Of a stretch of DNA of 32,830 nt, positions 1 to 8,204 are shown one piece after another; position 1 is the stretch's first letter, and every line of letters starts with the position of its first letter. The translations under genes were made by a program, and so were the position numbers. Below the pieces are notes generated by a model. It was not told the origin of the DNA, ran no database searches, and saw only the letters and a program-made list of their open reading frames with translations. The stretch covers positions 1-32,830 of the forward strand of contig JAUXRW010000059.1 in NCBI GenBank assembly GCA_030681555.1, read 5' to 3'. The stretch comes from Acidimicrobiales bacterium (GTDB lineage Bacteria; Actinomycetota; Acidimicrobiia; Acidimicrobiales; VFJN01).

Positions 1-68
1 CGCCAATCCCGAAGCGCTCCCTCCAGATCAGCCAGAGGATCGACAGCAGCCACCAGGCCGCTCGACGA

Positions 69-1268
69 CTAGAGCCGCTCCACCACCATCGCCATGCCCT
101 GGCCGCCCCCGACGCACATGGACTCGATGCCGTAGCGGCCACCGCTGTCCTCGAGGCCGTTGAGCAGGGTGGTCATGATGCGGGCGCCGGTCATGCCGAA
201 GGGGTGGCCGAGGGCGATGGCGCCACCGTTGACGTTGAGCTTCTCGTGGTCGATGCCGAGGTGCTTGGCGGACGGGAGCACCTGGGCGGCGAACGCCTCG
301 TTGATCTCGACGAGGTCGATGTCATCGATGCTGAGGCCGGCCCGCTCGAGGGCCTGCCGGCAGGCCTCGACCGGGCCCATGCCCATGATCTCGGGGTTGA
401 GGCCGGTGACGCCGGAGGACACGATCCGGGCGATCGGCGTGATGCCCAGCTCGTTGGCCCGGGTGTCGCTCATCACGATGACGGCGGCGGCGCCGTCGTT
501 GAGGGGGCAGGCGTTGCCGGCGGTGACCTTGCCGTCGGGGCGGAACACGGGCTTCAGCTCGGCCAGCTTCTCGGCGGTGGTGCCCGGGCGGGGGCCGTCG
601 TCCTTGCTGACGACGGTGCCGGACGGCGTTGTGACGGGGGTGATCTCCCGGTCGAAGAAGCCTCGCTCCTGGGCGGCCACGGCTCGCTGCTGCGAGCGTG
701 CGCCCCACTCGTCCATTTCCTCGCGGCTGACGCCCTCGGAGACGACGACGTTCTCGGCGGTCTGGCCCATGGCGATGTAGATGTCGGGGAGGCCGGCCGG
801 CGGGGTCCAGCTGTCGGCGCCGTTGGTGCGCTCGCTGGTGACGGCCTCGGCGTCGGCGAAGAGCGGGTTGTGCGGGCCCGTGTCGGAGGCACCGTACATG
901 TAGCGGCTGACCGTCTCGACGCCGGCGGCGACGAAGACGTCGCCTTCGCCGGCCTTGATGGCGTGGGCGGCCATTCGGATGGTCTGCAGCGACGACGAGC
1001 AGTAGCGGTTGACGGTGACGCCGGGGACGTCGGGGAGACCGGCGAGCAACGCCGCGACGCGGGCGACGTTGAAGCCGGCCTCGCCTCCGGGCTGGCCCGA
1101 GCCCATGATCACGTCTTCGACCGTATGCGGGTCGAGTTGCGGCACCTTCTCGAGCACGGTCTTCACGATGAAGCCGGCAAGGTCGTCGGGCCGGCACTCG
1201 GTGAGGCTGCCCTTGTTGGCACGGCCGATGGGCGTGCGGGCGGTTGCGACGATGACGGCTTCGGGCAT
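69..1268 (-). CDS. acetyl-CoA C-acyltransferase (thiolase)
   Basis: A 399-residue thiolase that would cleave 3-ketoacyl-CoA with CoA or condense two acetyl-CoA. The nucleophilic cysteine is Cys90 in NRYCSSS. The NEAF motif is present, His355 lies in GGAIALGHPFGMTGAR, and the second catalytic cysteine is Cys385 in CVGGGQG near the C-terminus. The full family length and all three catalytic blocks are there. I chose the ATG at 1268 because the protein then begins with the usual thiolase N-terminus (MPEAVIVATARTPIG) and GAGAGGGG lies just upstream; a longer reading frame to 1430 adds 54 unconserved residues. It is monocistronic here, divergent from xseA. Whether it serves degradation (FadA-like) or acetoacetyl-CoA formation cannot be told from sequence alone. 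Confidence 0.95.
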   Translation of the reverse strand: MPEAVIVATARTPIGRANKGSLTECRPDDLAGFIVKTVLEKVPQLDPHTVEDVIMGSGQPGGEAGFNVARVAALLAGLPDVPGVTVNRYCSSSLQTIRMAAHAIKAGEGDVFVAAGVETVSRYMYGASDTGPHNPLFADAEAVTSERTNGADSWTPPAGLPDIYIAMGQTAENVVVSEGVSREEMDEWGARSQQRAVAAQERGFFDREITPVTTPSGTVVSKDDGPRPGTTAEKLAELKPVFRPDGKVTAGNACPLNDGAAAVIVMSDTRANELGITPIARIVSSGVTGLNPEIMGMGPVEACRQALERAGLSIDDIDLVEINEAFAAQVLPSAKHLGIDHEKLNVNGGAIALGHPFGMTGARIMTTLLNGLEDSGGRYGIESMCVGGGQGMAMVVERL

Positions 1269-1536
1269 CGGGGGCCCCTCTCGTGTCGATGCGTTGGTCG
1301 GGTCAGTCTGCCGTGATGCCGGCGGGGCAGGAAATCCCTTGGGGGGCCGTCGTGCGGATGGCGGGGACCGTCGGTGTGCGGTGGGCGCCGGCGCGGGCAC
1401 CTGCGTCCACCCGTGCAGGATCGTGTCCACCGGCAGGACGCCTGGGTGCGATCTCCGTGTGCGGCATGTCCCCGTGCCCCCGGGCTGCGCTGACCGGAAC
1501 CCACCGACCGGCCGCTGGGCCGTCGCACGGCAGCCC

Positions 1537-1542
1537 TAACGT
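1537..1542 (+). promoter_or_regulatory. candidate -10 hexamer for leaderless xseA transcript
   Basis: TAACGT fits the actinobacterial TANNNT -10 pattern and ends 6 bases before the ATG at 1549. No Shine-Dalgarno sequence lies between them. This spacing puts the transcription start at or next to the start codon. The rest of the 280-base divergent gap to the thiolase shows nothing else I can name. Confidence 0.4.
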
Positions 1543-1548
1543 GACGGC

Positions 1549-2898
1549 ATGTCGCTGTTCGACGACCCCGATGTGGGAGCGATCCCGGAGCCCACGTGGT
1601 CGGTCACCGAGCTGGCCGACCGCATCGGCAACGTGCTCCGTGCCGCGTTCCGTGACGAGGTGTGGGTGCGCGGCGAAGTGCGCGACCTGTCCCGGCCGAG
1701 CTCGGGCCACGTGTACTTCACCCTCACCGAGCCGGGAGATGACGGCGGTGCGTGCCTGTCGGTGATGCTCTCGTCCCGCAACAAGGCGGGGGTCAACGCC
1801 ATCCTCAAGCGGGCGGGTGGTCGGGTCCGCATCACCGACGGCACGGACGTCCGGATCCGCGGCCGGCTCGACTGGTACCTGCCGCGCGGCCAACTCCAGC
1901 TCCGCATGACGTCCATCGATCCCGCCCACACCCTTGGCCAGCTGGAGGTCGCCCGGGCCGAGCTCATCGCCCGCCTCACCGAGGAGGGGCTGCTGGCCGC
2001 CAACGCGGCGCGCCCGATGCCGCTGGTGCCGTTGCGGATCGGTCTCGTGACGAGCCGCGGGAGCGCGGCCGAGGCCGACTTCGTCGAGGAGCTCCGGTCG
2101 AGCGGCTTCGCCTTCGACCTCGTGCGGATCGACACCCGGGTGCAGGGCCTCGGCGCGCCTCTCGAGATCGCAGCCGCCATCGCCGAGGCGGCCGCCGGTG
2201 GGGTCGACGTCGTCGCCCTCGTTCGGGGCGGGGGCGCCCGCACCGACCTGATGGCCTTCGACGACGAGCGGGTGGCGCGAGCGATCGCGGCCTGCCCGGT
2301 GCCCGTGGTCACCGGAATCGGGCACGAGATCGACCGCTCCGTGGCGGACGAGGTGGCCCACACGAGCCACAAGACCCCGACGGCGTGCGCGCAGGGCCTC
2401 GCCTCGTCGGTGGCCGAGTTCTCGATGCAGGTCTCTGGCCTGTGGGCCGCCATCGCCGGCCGAGCCACGCGGGACGTCGCCGACCAGGAGCGGTGGCTGG
2501 GCGTGGTCGCCGACCGCGTCCGCCGAGGGGCCACCTCAGGGCTCCTCACGGCGCAGCGGCGACTCGACGGCCACGGCGGGCGTGTGGCCGGCGCGGCGCG
2601 GGCCCACGTCCGGGCGGGCGACTCGCGGGCGGAGGCCGCCGCGCGACGCCTCGTGCACCGTGCGCCGCGCGCGCTGGCGGAGGCCGAGCGCGTGGTCACG
2701 TCCACGGAGGCGAGGGTGCGGGCCAACGATCCCGAGCGCACGCTGGCGCGGGGTTGGTCGATCACGCGCTCCCACGACGGTCGGCTCGTCCGGTCGCCAG
2801 ACGACGTGGCCGCAGGCGACGACCTCGTCACGCTGCTGGCGGGGGGAGAGGTGCGGTCCACGGTCATCCCGCCCTCTACGGTGGCAGACGATGGTTGA
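1549..2898 (+). CDS. xseA: exodeoxyribonuclease VII large subunit
   Basis: A 449-residue XseA, the catalytic subunit of exonuclease VII, which degrades single-stranded DNA from both ends. The N-terminal OB-fold covers about residues 15-110 (SVTELADRIGNVLRAAF, VWVRGEVRDLSRPSSGHVYFTL). The catalytic region follows, with the family's GLVTSRGSAAEADFVEEL, VRGGGARTDLMAFDDE and PVVTGIGHEIDRSVADEVA blocks. The C-terminal LARGWSITR block is also present. Length is normal. The ATG at 1549 begins directly with the conserved N-terminus and has no Shine-Dalgarno sequence. The gene overlaps xseB by 8 bases, so the two subunits are co-expressed. Confidence 0.96.
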   Translation: MSLFDDPDVGAIPEPTWSVTELADRIGNVLRAAFRDEVWVRGEVRDLSRPSSGHVYFTLTEPGDDGGACLSVMLSSRNKAGVNAILKRAGGRVRITDGTDVRIRGRLDWYLPRGQLQLRMTSIDPAHTLGQLEVARAELIARLTEEGLLAANAARPMPLVPLRIGLVTSRGSAAEADFVEELRSSGFAFDLVRIDTRVQGLGAPLEIAAAIAEAAAGGVDVVALVRGGGARTDLMAFDDERVARAIAACPVPVVTGIGHEIDRSVADEVAHTSHKTPTACAQGLASSVAEFSMQVSGLWAAIAGRATRDVADQERWLGVVADRVRRGATSGLLTAQRRLDGHGGRVAGAARAHVRAGDSRAEAAARRLVHRAPRALAEAERVVTSTEARVRANDPERTLARGWSITRSHDGRLVRSPDDVAAGDDLVTLLAGGEVRSTVIPPSTVADDG

Positions 2899-3127
2899 CG
2901 ACCCGCCGCCCGCCGCCGACATCGGCTACGCGTCCGCGCTGGCCGAGCTCGAGACGATCCTCGTCGAGATCGAGGACGACGCCGTCGACGTCGACGTCCT
3001 GGCCACGCGGGTGCGCCGGGCGGCGGAGCTGCTACGGGTGTGCCGCACGCGCATCGCGGCGGCTCGGGTGGAGGTCGATCAGATCGTCACCGAGCTGCAG
3101 CCGGACGCCGAGCCCGACGACGGCTGA
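2891..3127 (+). CDS. xseB: exodeoxyribonuclease VII small subunit
   Basis: A 78-residue partner of XseA. The small subunit is a helical hairpin that binds the large subunit and is needed for activity. The family pattern is visible: YASALAELETILVEIED in the first helix, then a second helix LATRVRRAAELLRVCRTRI ending with an acidic tail. The ATG at 2891 lies inside the last codons of xseA (8-base overlap), and the stop is 3 bases before the prenyl synthase start. Placement directly after xseA and before a polyprenyl synthase matches the common bacterial order xseB-ispA. Confidence 0.92.
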   Translation: MVDDPPPAADIGYASALAELETILVEIEDDAVDVDVLATRVRRAAELLRVCRTRIAAARVEVDQIVTELQPDAEPDDG

Positions 3128-3130
3128 CCC

Positions 3131-4195
3131 GTGGTGCCCGGTCCGACGCCCGCGCCACCCAGCCTCGCGGCGATCTCCGAGCGGGTGAGCGGCCGGCTCG
3201 ACGGGCTGCTGACGGCGGAGCACGACCGCTGGCGGAAGCTCGACCCGAGCCTCGCGGAGCCGCTCGACTCCCTGCGCCGGTTCGTCCTCGGGGGCGGCAA
3301 GCGCCTGCGGCCCGCGTTCTGCCACTGGGGTTTCGTGGGGGCGGGCGGCGAGCCCGACGACCCGGCCGTCGTCGATGCCGGGGCCGCCTTCGAGCTCCTC
3401 CAGGCGTTCGCATTGGTGCACGACGACGTGATGGACGGCTCGGCGGTGCGCCGCGGGGCCCGCACGGTGCACCTCGCCTACGCCGACCGCCACCGTGCGG
3501 AGGCCTGGCGGGGCGAGGTCCGCCGGTTCGGCGAGGGCGTGGCCATCCTCATCGGCGACCTGGCCCACGTCTACGCGGATCGGCTGCTCCCCCGCGCCAA
3601 CCCGGACGTGCAGGCGGTGTGGGACGAGCTGCGCACCGAGCTGAACGTCGGCCAGTACCTCGACCTCGTCGGGACGGCGAGCGGCGACGTCGGCCTCGAG
3701 ACAGCGCGTCGGATCGCCCGCTTCAAGTCGGGCAAGTACACGATCGAACGCCCCCTCCACGTGGGCGCGGCGCTGGCCGGACGGTTCACGGACCTGGTCG
3801 GTCCGCTGTCGGCGTACGGCGACCCCCTCGGCGAGGCCTTCCAGCTGCGGGACGACCTCCTCGGTGCGTTCGGGGAGGAGGCGCTCACGGGGAAGCCGGT
3901 GGGCGACGACCTGCGCGAGGGGAAGCCGACGCCGCTCCTCGCGCTGGCCGTGCGGTCGGCCACGCCGGCCCAGGCCGACGTGCTGGCCGAGGTCGGGTCC
4001 GCCGACCTCGACGCGGCCCAGATCGCACGGCTGCAGGAGGTGCTCGTCGCCACCGGCGCACTCGCCTCGGTGGAGTCGGCCATCGACCGGCTCGCCCAGC
4101 AGGCCCTGGCTGCGCTCGTCGACGCCCCGATCGCGCCGGAAGCGGCCGACGAGCTGGCTTCCCTCGCGGCCTTCGTCGCGTGGCGCGAGGGCTGA
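3131..4195 (+). CDS. polyprenyl diphosphate synthase (GGPP synthase-like)
   Basis: A 354-residue trans-prenyltransferase that condenses isopentenyl diphosphate with allylic diphosphates. GGGKRLRP (54-61) is the IPP-binding motif. The first aspartate-rich motif is DDVMD at 98-102, followed by RRG. The second is DDLLGAFG at about 241-248, in which glycine replaces the last aspartate of DDxxD; this DDLLG form is familiar from actinobacterial IdsA-type synthases. Chain length cannot be fixed from sequence. Two GTG codons in tandem (3131 and 3134) are possible starts. It is the third gene of the xse operon and converges on a hydrolase, with only 6 bases between the two stop codons. Confidence 0.9.
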   Translation: MVPGPTPAPPSLAAISERVSGRLDGLLTAEHDRWRKLDPSLAEPLDSLRRFVLGGGKRLRPAFCHWGFVGAGGEPDDPAVVDAGAAFELLQAFALVHDDVMDGSAVRRGARTVHLAYADRHRAEAWRGEVRRFGEGVAILIGDLAHVYADRLLPRANPDVQAVWDELRTELNVGQYLDLVGTASGDVGLETARRIARFKSGKYTIERPLHVGAALAGRFTDLVGPLSAYGDPLGEAFQLRDDLLGAFGEEALTGKPVGDDLREGKPTPLLALAVRSATPAQADVLAEVGSADLDAAQIARLQEVLVATGALASVESAIDRLAQQALAALVDAPIAPEAADELASLAAFVAWREG

Positions 4196-4205
4196 CGATC
4201 GTCAG
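4192..4205. repeat. perfect 14-base palindrome across two convergent stop codons
   Basis: CTGACGATCGTCAG is its own reverse complement. It contains the TGA of the prenyl synthase (4193-4195) and the TGA of the facing hydrolase (read from 4204 to 4202). It is short for a terminator and has no T-run, but it is the only inverted repeat at this junction. Confidence 0.5.
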
Positions 4206-4861
4206 TCGACGGCGGCGAACATCCGCAGCGCCTCGCCGAGCGGGCACGTGAGCGTGCCGGGCTCGGCCGCGACGGCTTCCAGCCACGGCGGACGGTTCAC
4301 GCCGCACACGGCGATGGCGATCTCGAGCCCCGAGCGGGCGACCGCCTGGCGGGCGAAGCTCGCCGCGTAGTCCGGCGGGCGGAGGTCACGGGTGAGCTCG
4401 AGGATCGCCCACGGGTCGGGCGTGCCTCCGGGCGGCGGCGGGTCTACCCCCGACGGGATGAACGGCGACACCGGCGAGGGCCCGCCGCCGGCCAGGCCCG
4501 GCCCGTCGAAGCAGATGGTGCCGCGCACCAGCTCGGGCCGGCCGCCCGACGTGAGCAGCCCGATGTAGGCGCCCAGCCCCCGTCCGAACACGGTGACCGG
4601 ACCGAGGTGGGCCAGGGCGGCGTCGACGTCGCCCATGAGCACCTCGCAGAAGTAGCCGCCGCCTCTGGCTACGTCGGAGTCGCCATGACCCGACAGGTCG
4701 AGGGCGAACACCGGCCCGGGCCACGCGGCGAGGTGCGCCGGCACGCTGCCGGGCGAACGCTCGCCGAGCCCGTGCAGGTGCAGCAAAGGACGGCCGTCGC
4801 CGGCCCGCAGCTCGTGCAGGGCGAGGACGAGCTTGTTGTGCCGGAGCCGCACGGGTGTCAC
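4202..4861 (-). CDS. alpha/beta hydrolase-fold protein lacking the catalytic serine
   Basis: A 219-residue protein with the early part of the alpha/beta hydrolase fold: oxyanion-loop HLHGLGE at about 28-34, the ALDLSGHGDS strand-turn at 53-62, then the nucleophile elbow. In the elbow the expected G-x-S-x-G reads GRGLG (93-97), so Gly95 (codon GGG) stands where the serine nucleophile should be. No C-terminal GHF-type histidine block follows, and the protein is 50-80 residues shorter than usual. It is therefore probably not a working hydrolase. It begins at GTG 4861, overlapping the TGA of the upstream hydrolase (GTGA), which implies translational coupling. It could act as a partner or regulator of that enzyme, or be decaying. 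Confidence 0.75.
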   Translation of the reverse strand: MTPVRLRHNKLVLALHELRAGDGRPLLHLHGLGERSPGSVPAHLAAWPGPVFALDLSGHGDSDVARGGGYFCEVLMGDVDAALAHLGPVTVFGRGLGAYIGLLTSGGRPELVRGTICFDGPGLAGGGPSPVSPFIPSGVDPPPPGGTPDPWAILELTRDLRPPDYAASFARQAVARSGLEIAIAVCGVNRPPWLEAVAAEPGTLTCPLGEALRMFAAVD

Positions 4862-5835
4862 GAGAGGTGCTCCAGGACGAGTGCGGCCATGTCGTGGGGG
4901 CGCTCGATGTGGACGAAGTGGCCGGCGCCCTCCACCGTCACCAGGCGGCCGTCGGGAGGGAGGTGCGACTCGACGTCGACCGGCAGTGTGCCCCACCCCA
5001 TCGGATCCGCCTCGGTGCCGAGCACCGCCAGCACGGGGACGCCGATGTCGGGCAGGCGCATCATCGACCACTCCGGCCGCCACGGCCCGAACCCCCCGAA
5101 GCGCATCACGGGGTCGATCTTCCAGCGCCAGCCGTCCTCGTCCTCGCGGCCCCCCACGGTGACCAGGTACTGCAGCCACGCCTCGGACAGGCGCGGGTTG
5201 AGCCGACCGCGACGCGCCGCCAGCTCCGGGATCGTGCCGGGCTTGCGCTGCGCGCTCACCAGCCCGCGCCGGTGATCGAGCCAGGACGTCAGCTCCTGGG
5301 CCAGGAGCTTCGTGCGCTGGTGGTCGGCCACGTCGGGGAAGCTCCGTCGGGAGGGCAGGCCGTCGACGTTGATCAGGTGGCTGACCCGGTGGGGCAGTGC
5401 GTCGGCCAGCTGCAGCATGAGGCTGCCGCCCTTCGAGTGCCCGACGATCGGCGCTGCCGCGGGGGTGACGGAGTCGAGGACCTGGACCGCATCGCGCAGG
5501 TCGGCCTCCCAGCTGTAGAGCGGGGCGTGCTCGGAGTCGCCGTGCCCGCGGTGATCCCACGACACGACCCGCCACCCTGCGTCGGCGAGGATCGGCGCGA
5601 AGACGTCGAAGGTTCGGGCGAAGTCCATCCCTCCGTGGGCGAGGAACAGCGGCGGCGCGCCCTCGTCACCCCACTCGTGGACTGCGATGCCCAGGCCGTT
5701 GCTGTCTACGAAGCGCTGGCGATCCGGCGCACGCGCTCCCGGAAAGCTCCCGACGTCCGCCTCGGCCACGGGCGCCACCCTGATCCTCGGGGGCTCCGGC
5801 ATGCAACTCGGGCGTGCGCTTGTGACCGACGTCAT
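4858..5835 (-). CDS. alpha/beta hydrolase
   Basis: A 325-residue alpha/beta hydrolase with an intact active site. The oxyanion region is LAHGGMDFARTF, followed by SWDHRGHGDS. The nucleophile serine lies in GHSKGGS, a candidate acid in GTEADPMG, and the histidine in GAGHFVH near the C-terminus. The substrate is unknown; the family includes esterases, epoxide hydrolases and C-C hydrolases. ATG 5835 is used here, but an internal ATG 11 codons later (MPEPPRIRV) is equally possible, since the first residues are unlike family N-termini. Its gene overlaps the start of the degenerate hydrolase downstream. It is divergent from an MMPL exporter across an 82-base gap holding two inverted repeats, so the same regulator may control both. 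Confidence 0.85.
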   Translation of the reverse strand: MTSVTSARPSCMPEPPRIRVAPVAEADVGSFPGARAPDRQRFVDSNGLGIAVHEWGDEGAPPLFLAHGGMDFARTFDVFAPILADAGWRVVSWDHRGHGDSEHAPLYSWEADLRDAVQVLDSVTPAAAPIVGHSKGGSLMLQLADALPHRVSHLINVDGLPSRRSFPDVADHQRTKLLAQELTSWLDHRRGLVSAQRKPGTIPELAARRGRLNPRLSEAWLQYLVTVGGREDEDGWRWKIDPVMRFGGFGPWRPEWSMMRLPDIGVPVLAVLGTEADPMGWGTLPVDVESHLPPDGRLVTVEGAGHFVHIERPHDMAALVLEHLS

Positions 5836-5862
5836 CTGGACGGATGGCAGGCGACGTGTTGA

Positions 5863-5877
5863 GGTAACGCCGTTACC
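5863..5877. promoter_or_regulatory. candidate TetR operator (7-1-7 perfect inverted repeat)
   Basis: GGTAACG-C-CGTTACC is a perfect palindrome around one central base. It sits in the 82-base divergent region between the hydrolase pair and the MMPL-TetR operon. TetR proteins bind 15-18 base palindromes of this shape, and a TetR gene lies in the operon it precedes. The assignment is inference from position and symmetry. Confidence 0.5.
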
Positions 5878-5881
5878 CAGA

Positions 5882-5899
5882 CGCTGGGATCACCCAGCG
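5882..5899. promoter_or_regulatory. second inverted repeat (7-4-7) before MMPL gene
   Basis: CGCTGGG and CCCAGCG flank ATCA. A further CCCAG lies immediately upstream at 5876-5880, so CCCAG and CTGGG alternate three times. It ends 4 bases before the ribosome binding site of the MMPL gene. It could be a second operator or an RNA hairpin in the leader. Confidence 0.4.
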
Positions 5900-5917
5900 C
5901 ACACGAGGAGGCCGCCC

Positions 5918-8200
5918 ATGCTGACCCGTCTCGGCGCCTTTGCGATCCGTCGCCGGCGGCTCGTCCTGGTCGGTGCCGTGCTGACCTTCGTCCTCTCCGG
6001 GGCGTACGGCGGGCCCGTGTCGGAGCACCTCAGCGCCGGCGGGTTCGACGACCCCGGCTCCGAGGCCTACAAGGCGGACAAGGCACTGCTCGAGACGTTC
6101 GGGGCGGCGACGCCCAACGTCATCCTGGTCGTCACCGCACCCGGCGGCAGCGTCGACGACCCGGCGACGGCAGCGGCCGGGCTCACGCTCACCCAGGAGC
6201 TGGCCGCGGAGGAGGACCTCGCCAACGTCGGGTCCTACTGGTCGCTCGACAAGGCGCCGCCGCTGCGCAGCGACGGCGGCGACCGGGCGCTCGTGCTCGG
6301 CCGGGTGGAGGGCTCGCAGGACTACGTCAACGACCGGATGGAGGAGCTCACCCCGAAGTACACGCGAGACGGCGAGCTCGTGGTGGGGGTCGGCGGCTTC
6401 GGCGAGGTGTTCCGAGAGGTCGGCACGACCATCGAGGACGACCTCGTGCGCGCCGAGACCATCGCCCTGCCGATCACGCTGATCCTCCTGCTGCTCGTCT
6501 TCGGCAGCCTCGTGTCGGCGTCGCTGCCGCTGGCCATCGGCGCGCTGGCCGTCGTGGGCACGTTCGTCGTGCTGCGCCTGCTGGCGACGGTCACAGAGGT
6601 GTCCATCTTCAGCCTCAACCTCACCACCGGGATGGGCCTCGGCCTGGCCATCGACTACTCGCTCTTCATGGTCTCCCGGTTCCGGGAGGAACTCCGCGCC
6701 GGCCACGCGCCGGACGTTGCCGTGAGGCGCACCGTGCGCACCGCCGGCCGGACGGTGGCCTTCGGCGCCGTGACGGTGGCCGCCTCGCTGTGCGCGCTGC
6801 TCGTCTTCCCGCTCGCCTTCCTCCGGAGCTTCGCCTACGCGGGCGTGGCCGTGGCCTTCCTCGCCGGCACCTTCTCCGTCGTCGTGCTCCCCGCCGTCCT
6901 GGGCGCCCTCGGCCACCGGGTCGACTCCCTTGCCCTCTTCAAGCGCTCGGCAGCGAGCCGCGACGAGGGGTTCTGGCACCGCACCGCGGTCCTGGTCATG
7001 CGACGCCCCGTGGTGTTCGCGGTCGGCTCGATCGCGGTGCTCCTCGCCCTCGGCACCCCGTTCCTCCGCCTCGACATCTCGCTGCCGGACGACCGGGTCA
7101 TGCAGGAGGACGCCCGCAGCCGCCAGGTGCACGACATCATCCGCGAGGAGTTCAGCTCGCAGGAGGCCGGCGCCGCGGCCGTGGTCGCCATCGGGATCGG
7201 CGACCTCGCGGCGCGCTCCTCCGAGATCGGCGAGTACGCCACGGAGCTCGCCCAGATCCCCGGCGTGTCCCGGGTCGACGCCAGCACGGGCACCTACTGC
7301 GCGCAGGGCACCGCCGCCGAGTTCGGCTGCGAGGTCGGCACGAAGGTGCTCGAGGGCGGGTCGGGTCGGCACCTCACGTTCAGCACGACCGCCGGCGGAG
7401 GCAGCACCTACCTCTCCGTCGTCCCCGACGTGGAGCCGCTCTCCTCGGAGGGCGAGGACCTCGTCGCTGCCATCCGAGACACCGAGGCGCCGTTCCCGGT
7501 GCAGGTCACCGGTATGTCGGCGGAGCTCACCGACATCAAGTCGGCGCTGTTCGGCCGGTTGCCGCTGGCCCTCGGGATCATCGCGATCATCACCTTCGTC
7601 ATCCTGTTCATCCAGTTCGGGTCGGTGATCATCCCGATCAAGGCGCTCATCCTGAACCTGCTCAGCCTCACCGCCACATACGGCGCGATGGTCTGGGTGT
7701 TCCAGGACGGCAACCTGAGCGGCCTCCTTGACTTCACGGCCACCGGGCAAATCGACGCGGCCATCCCGATCCTCATGTTCTGCGTCGTCTTCGGGCTGTC
7801 GATGGACTACGAGGTGTTCCTCCTGTCCCGCATCAAGGAGGAGCACGACCGCACCGGCGACAACGAGCAGTCGGTGGCCATCGGCCTAGAGCGCACGGGC
7901 CGGATCGTCACCGCGGCTGCGCTCCTGATTGCGGTGGTGTTCCTCTCCTTCGCCACCAGCAACATCACCTTCATCAAGCTGTTCGGCGTCGGTCTGACGC
8001 TGGCCGTGCTGATGGACGCGTTCCTCATCCGGGCGCTCCTCGTGCCCGCCTTCATGCGCCTGGCCGGGGAGTGGAACTGGTGGGCGCCCGCCCCCCTCCG
8101 CCGGTTCCACGATCGCTTCGGCATCAGCGAGCACGTGGATCTGTACGAGCTCGAGGAGCTCGAGCCGACGGACAGGGAGCCCGTGGGAATGTCAGGCTGA
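5918..8200 (+). CDS. MMPL family RND-type transporter
   Basis: A 760-residue MMPL exporter. These RND-family membrane proteins use the proton gradient to move lipids, lipoconjugates or hydrophobic drugs across the inner membrane. It has two internally similar halves, each with one N-terminal membrane helix, a periplasmic domain and a five-helix bundle. The proton-relay Asp-Tyr pairs are visible: GLAIDYSLFMVSRFREE (Asp246) and GLSMDYEVFLLSRIKEE (Asp630). I chose ATG 5918 because the first helix starts right after it (RRRRLVLVGAVLTFVLSG) and ACGAGGAG lies 7 bases upstream; the open frame further upstream is not conserved-looking. The TetR gene follows after 4 bases, the usual layout of a self-regulated exporter. 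Substrate unknown. Confidence 0.93.
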   Translation: MLTRLGAFAIRRRRLVLVGAVLTFVLSGAYGGPVSEHLSAGGFDDPGSEAYKADKALLETFGAATPNVILVVTAPGGSVDDPATAAAGLTLTQELAAEEDLANVGSYWSLDKAPPLRSDGGDRALVLGRVEGSQDYVNDRMEELTPKYTRDGELVVGVGGFGEVFREVGTTIEDDLVRAETIALPITLILLLLVFGSLVSASLPLAIGALAVVGTFVVLRLLATVTEVSIFSLNLTTGMGLGLAIDYSLFMVSRFREELRAGHAPDVAVRRTVRTAGRTVAFGAVTVAASLCALLVFPLAFLRSFAYAGVAVAFLAGTFSVVVLPAVLGALGHRVDSLALFKRSAASRDEGFWHRTAVLVMRRPVVFAVGSIAVLLALGTPFLRLDISLPDDRVMQEDARSRQVHDIIREEFSSQEAGAAAVVAIGIGDLAARSSEIGEYATELAQIPGVSRVDASTGTYCAQGTAAEFGCEVGTKVLEGGSGRHLTFSTTAGGGSTYLSVVPDVEPLSSEGEDLVAAIRDTEAPFPVQVTGMSAELTDIKSALFGRLPLALGIIAIITFVILFIQFGSVIIPIKALILNLLSLTATYGAMVWVFQDGNLSGLLDFTATGQIDAAIPILMFCVVFGLSMDYEVFLLSRIKEEHDRTGDNEQSVAIGLERTGRIVTAAALLIAVVFLSFATSNITFIKLFGVGLTLAVLMDAFLIRALLVPAFMRLAGEWNWWAPAPLRRFHDRFGISEHVDLYELEELEPTDREPVGMSG

Positions 8201-8204
8201 AGGG

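Noticed and set aside
1-68. A partial gene at the left edge, either a minus-strand GTG at 53 or a plus-strand C-terminal tail ending at 72
   Set aside because: Under 70 bases are visible, several frames are open, and none gives a recognisable sequence or clear ribosome binding site.
204-1316. A 370-codon plus-strand open frame opposite the thiolase
   Set aside because: It is Gly/Asp/Val/Ala-rich with no domain, and the thiolase on the other strand has every catalytic residue.
5873-7846. A 657-codon minus-strand open frame opposite the MMPL gene
   Set aside because: Its composition (His/Asp/Glu/Arg-rich, no domains) mirrors the third codon positions of the MMPL gene.
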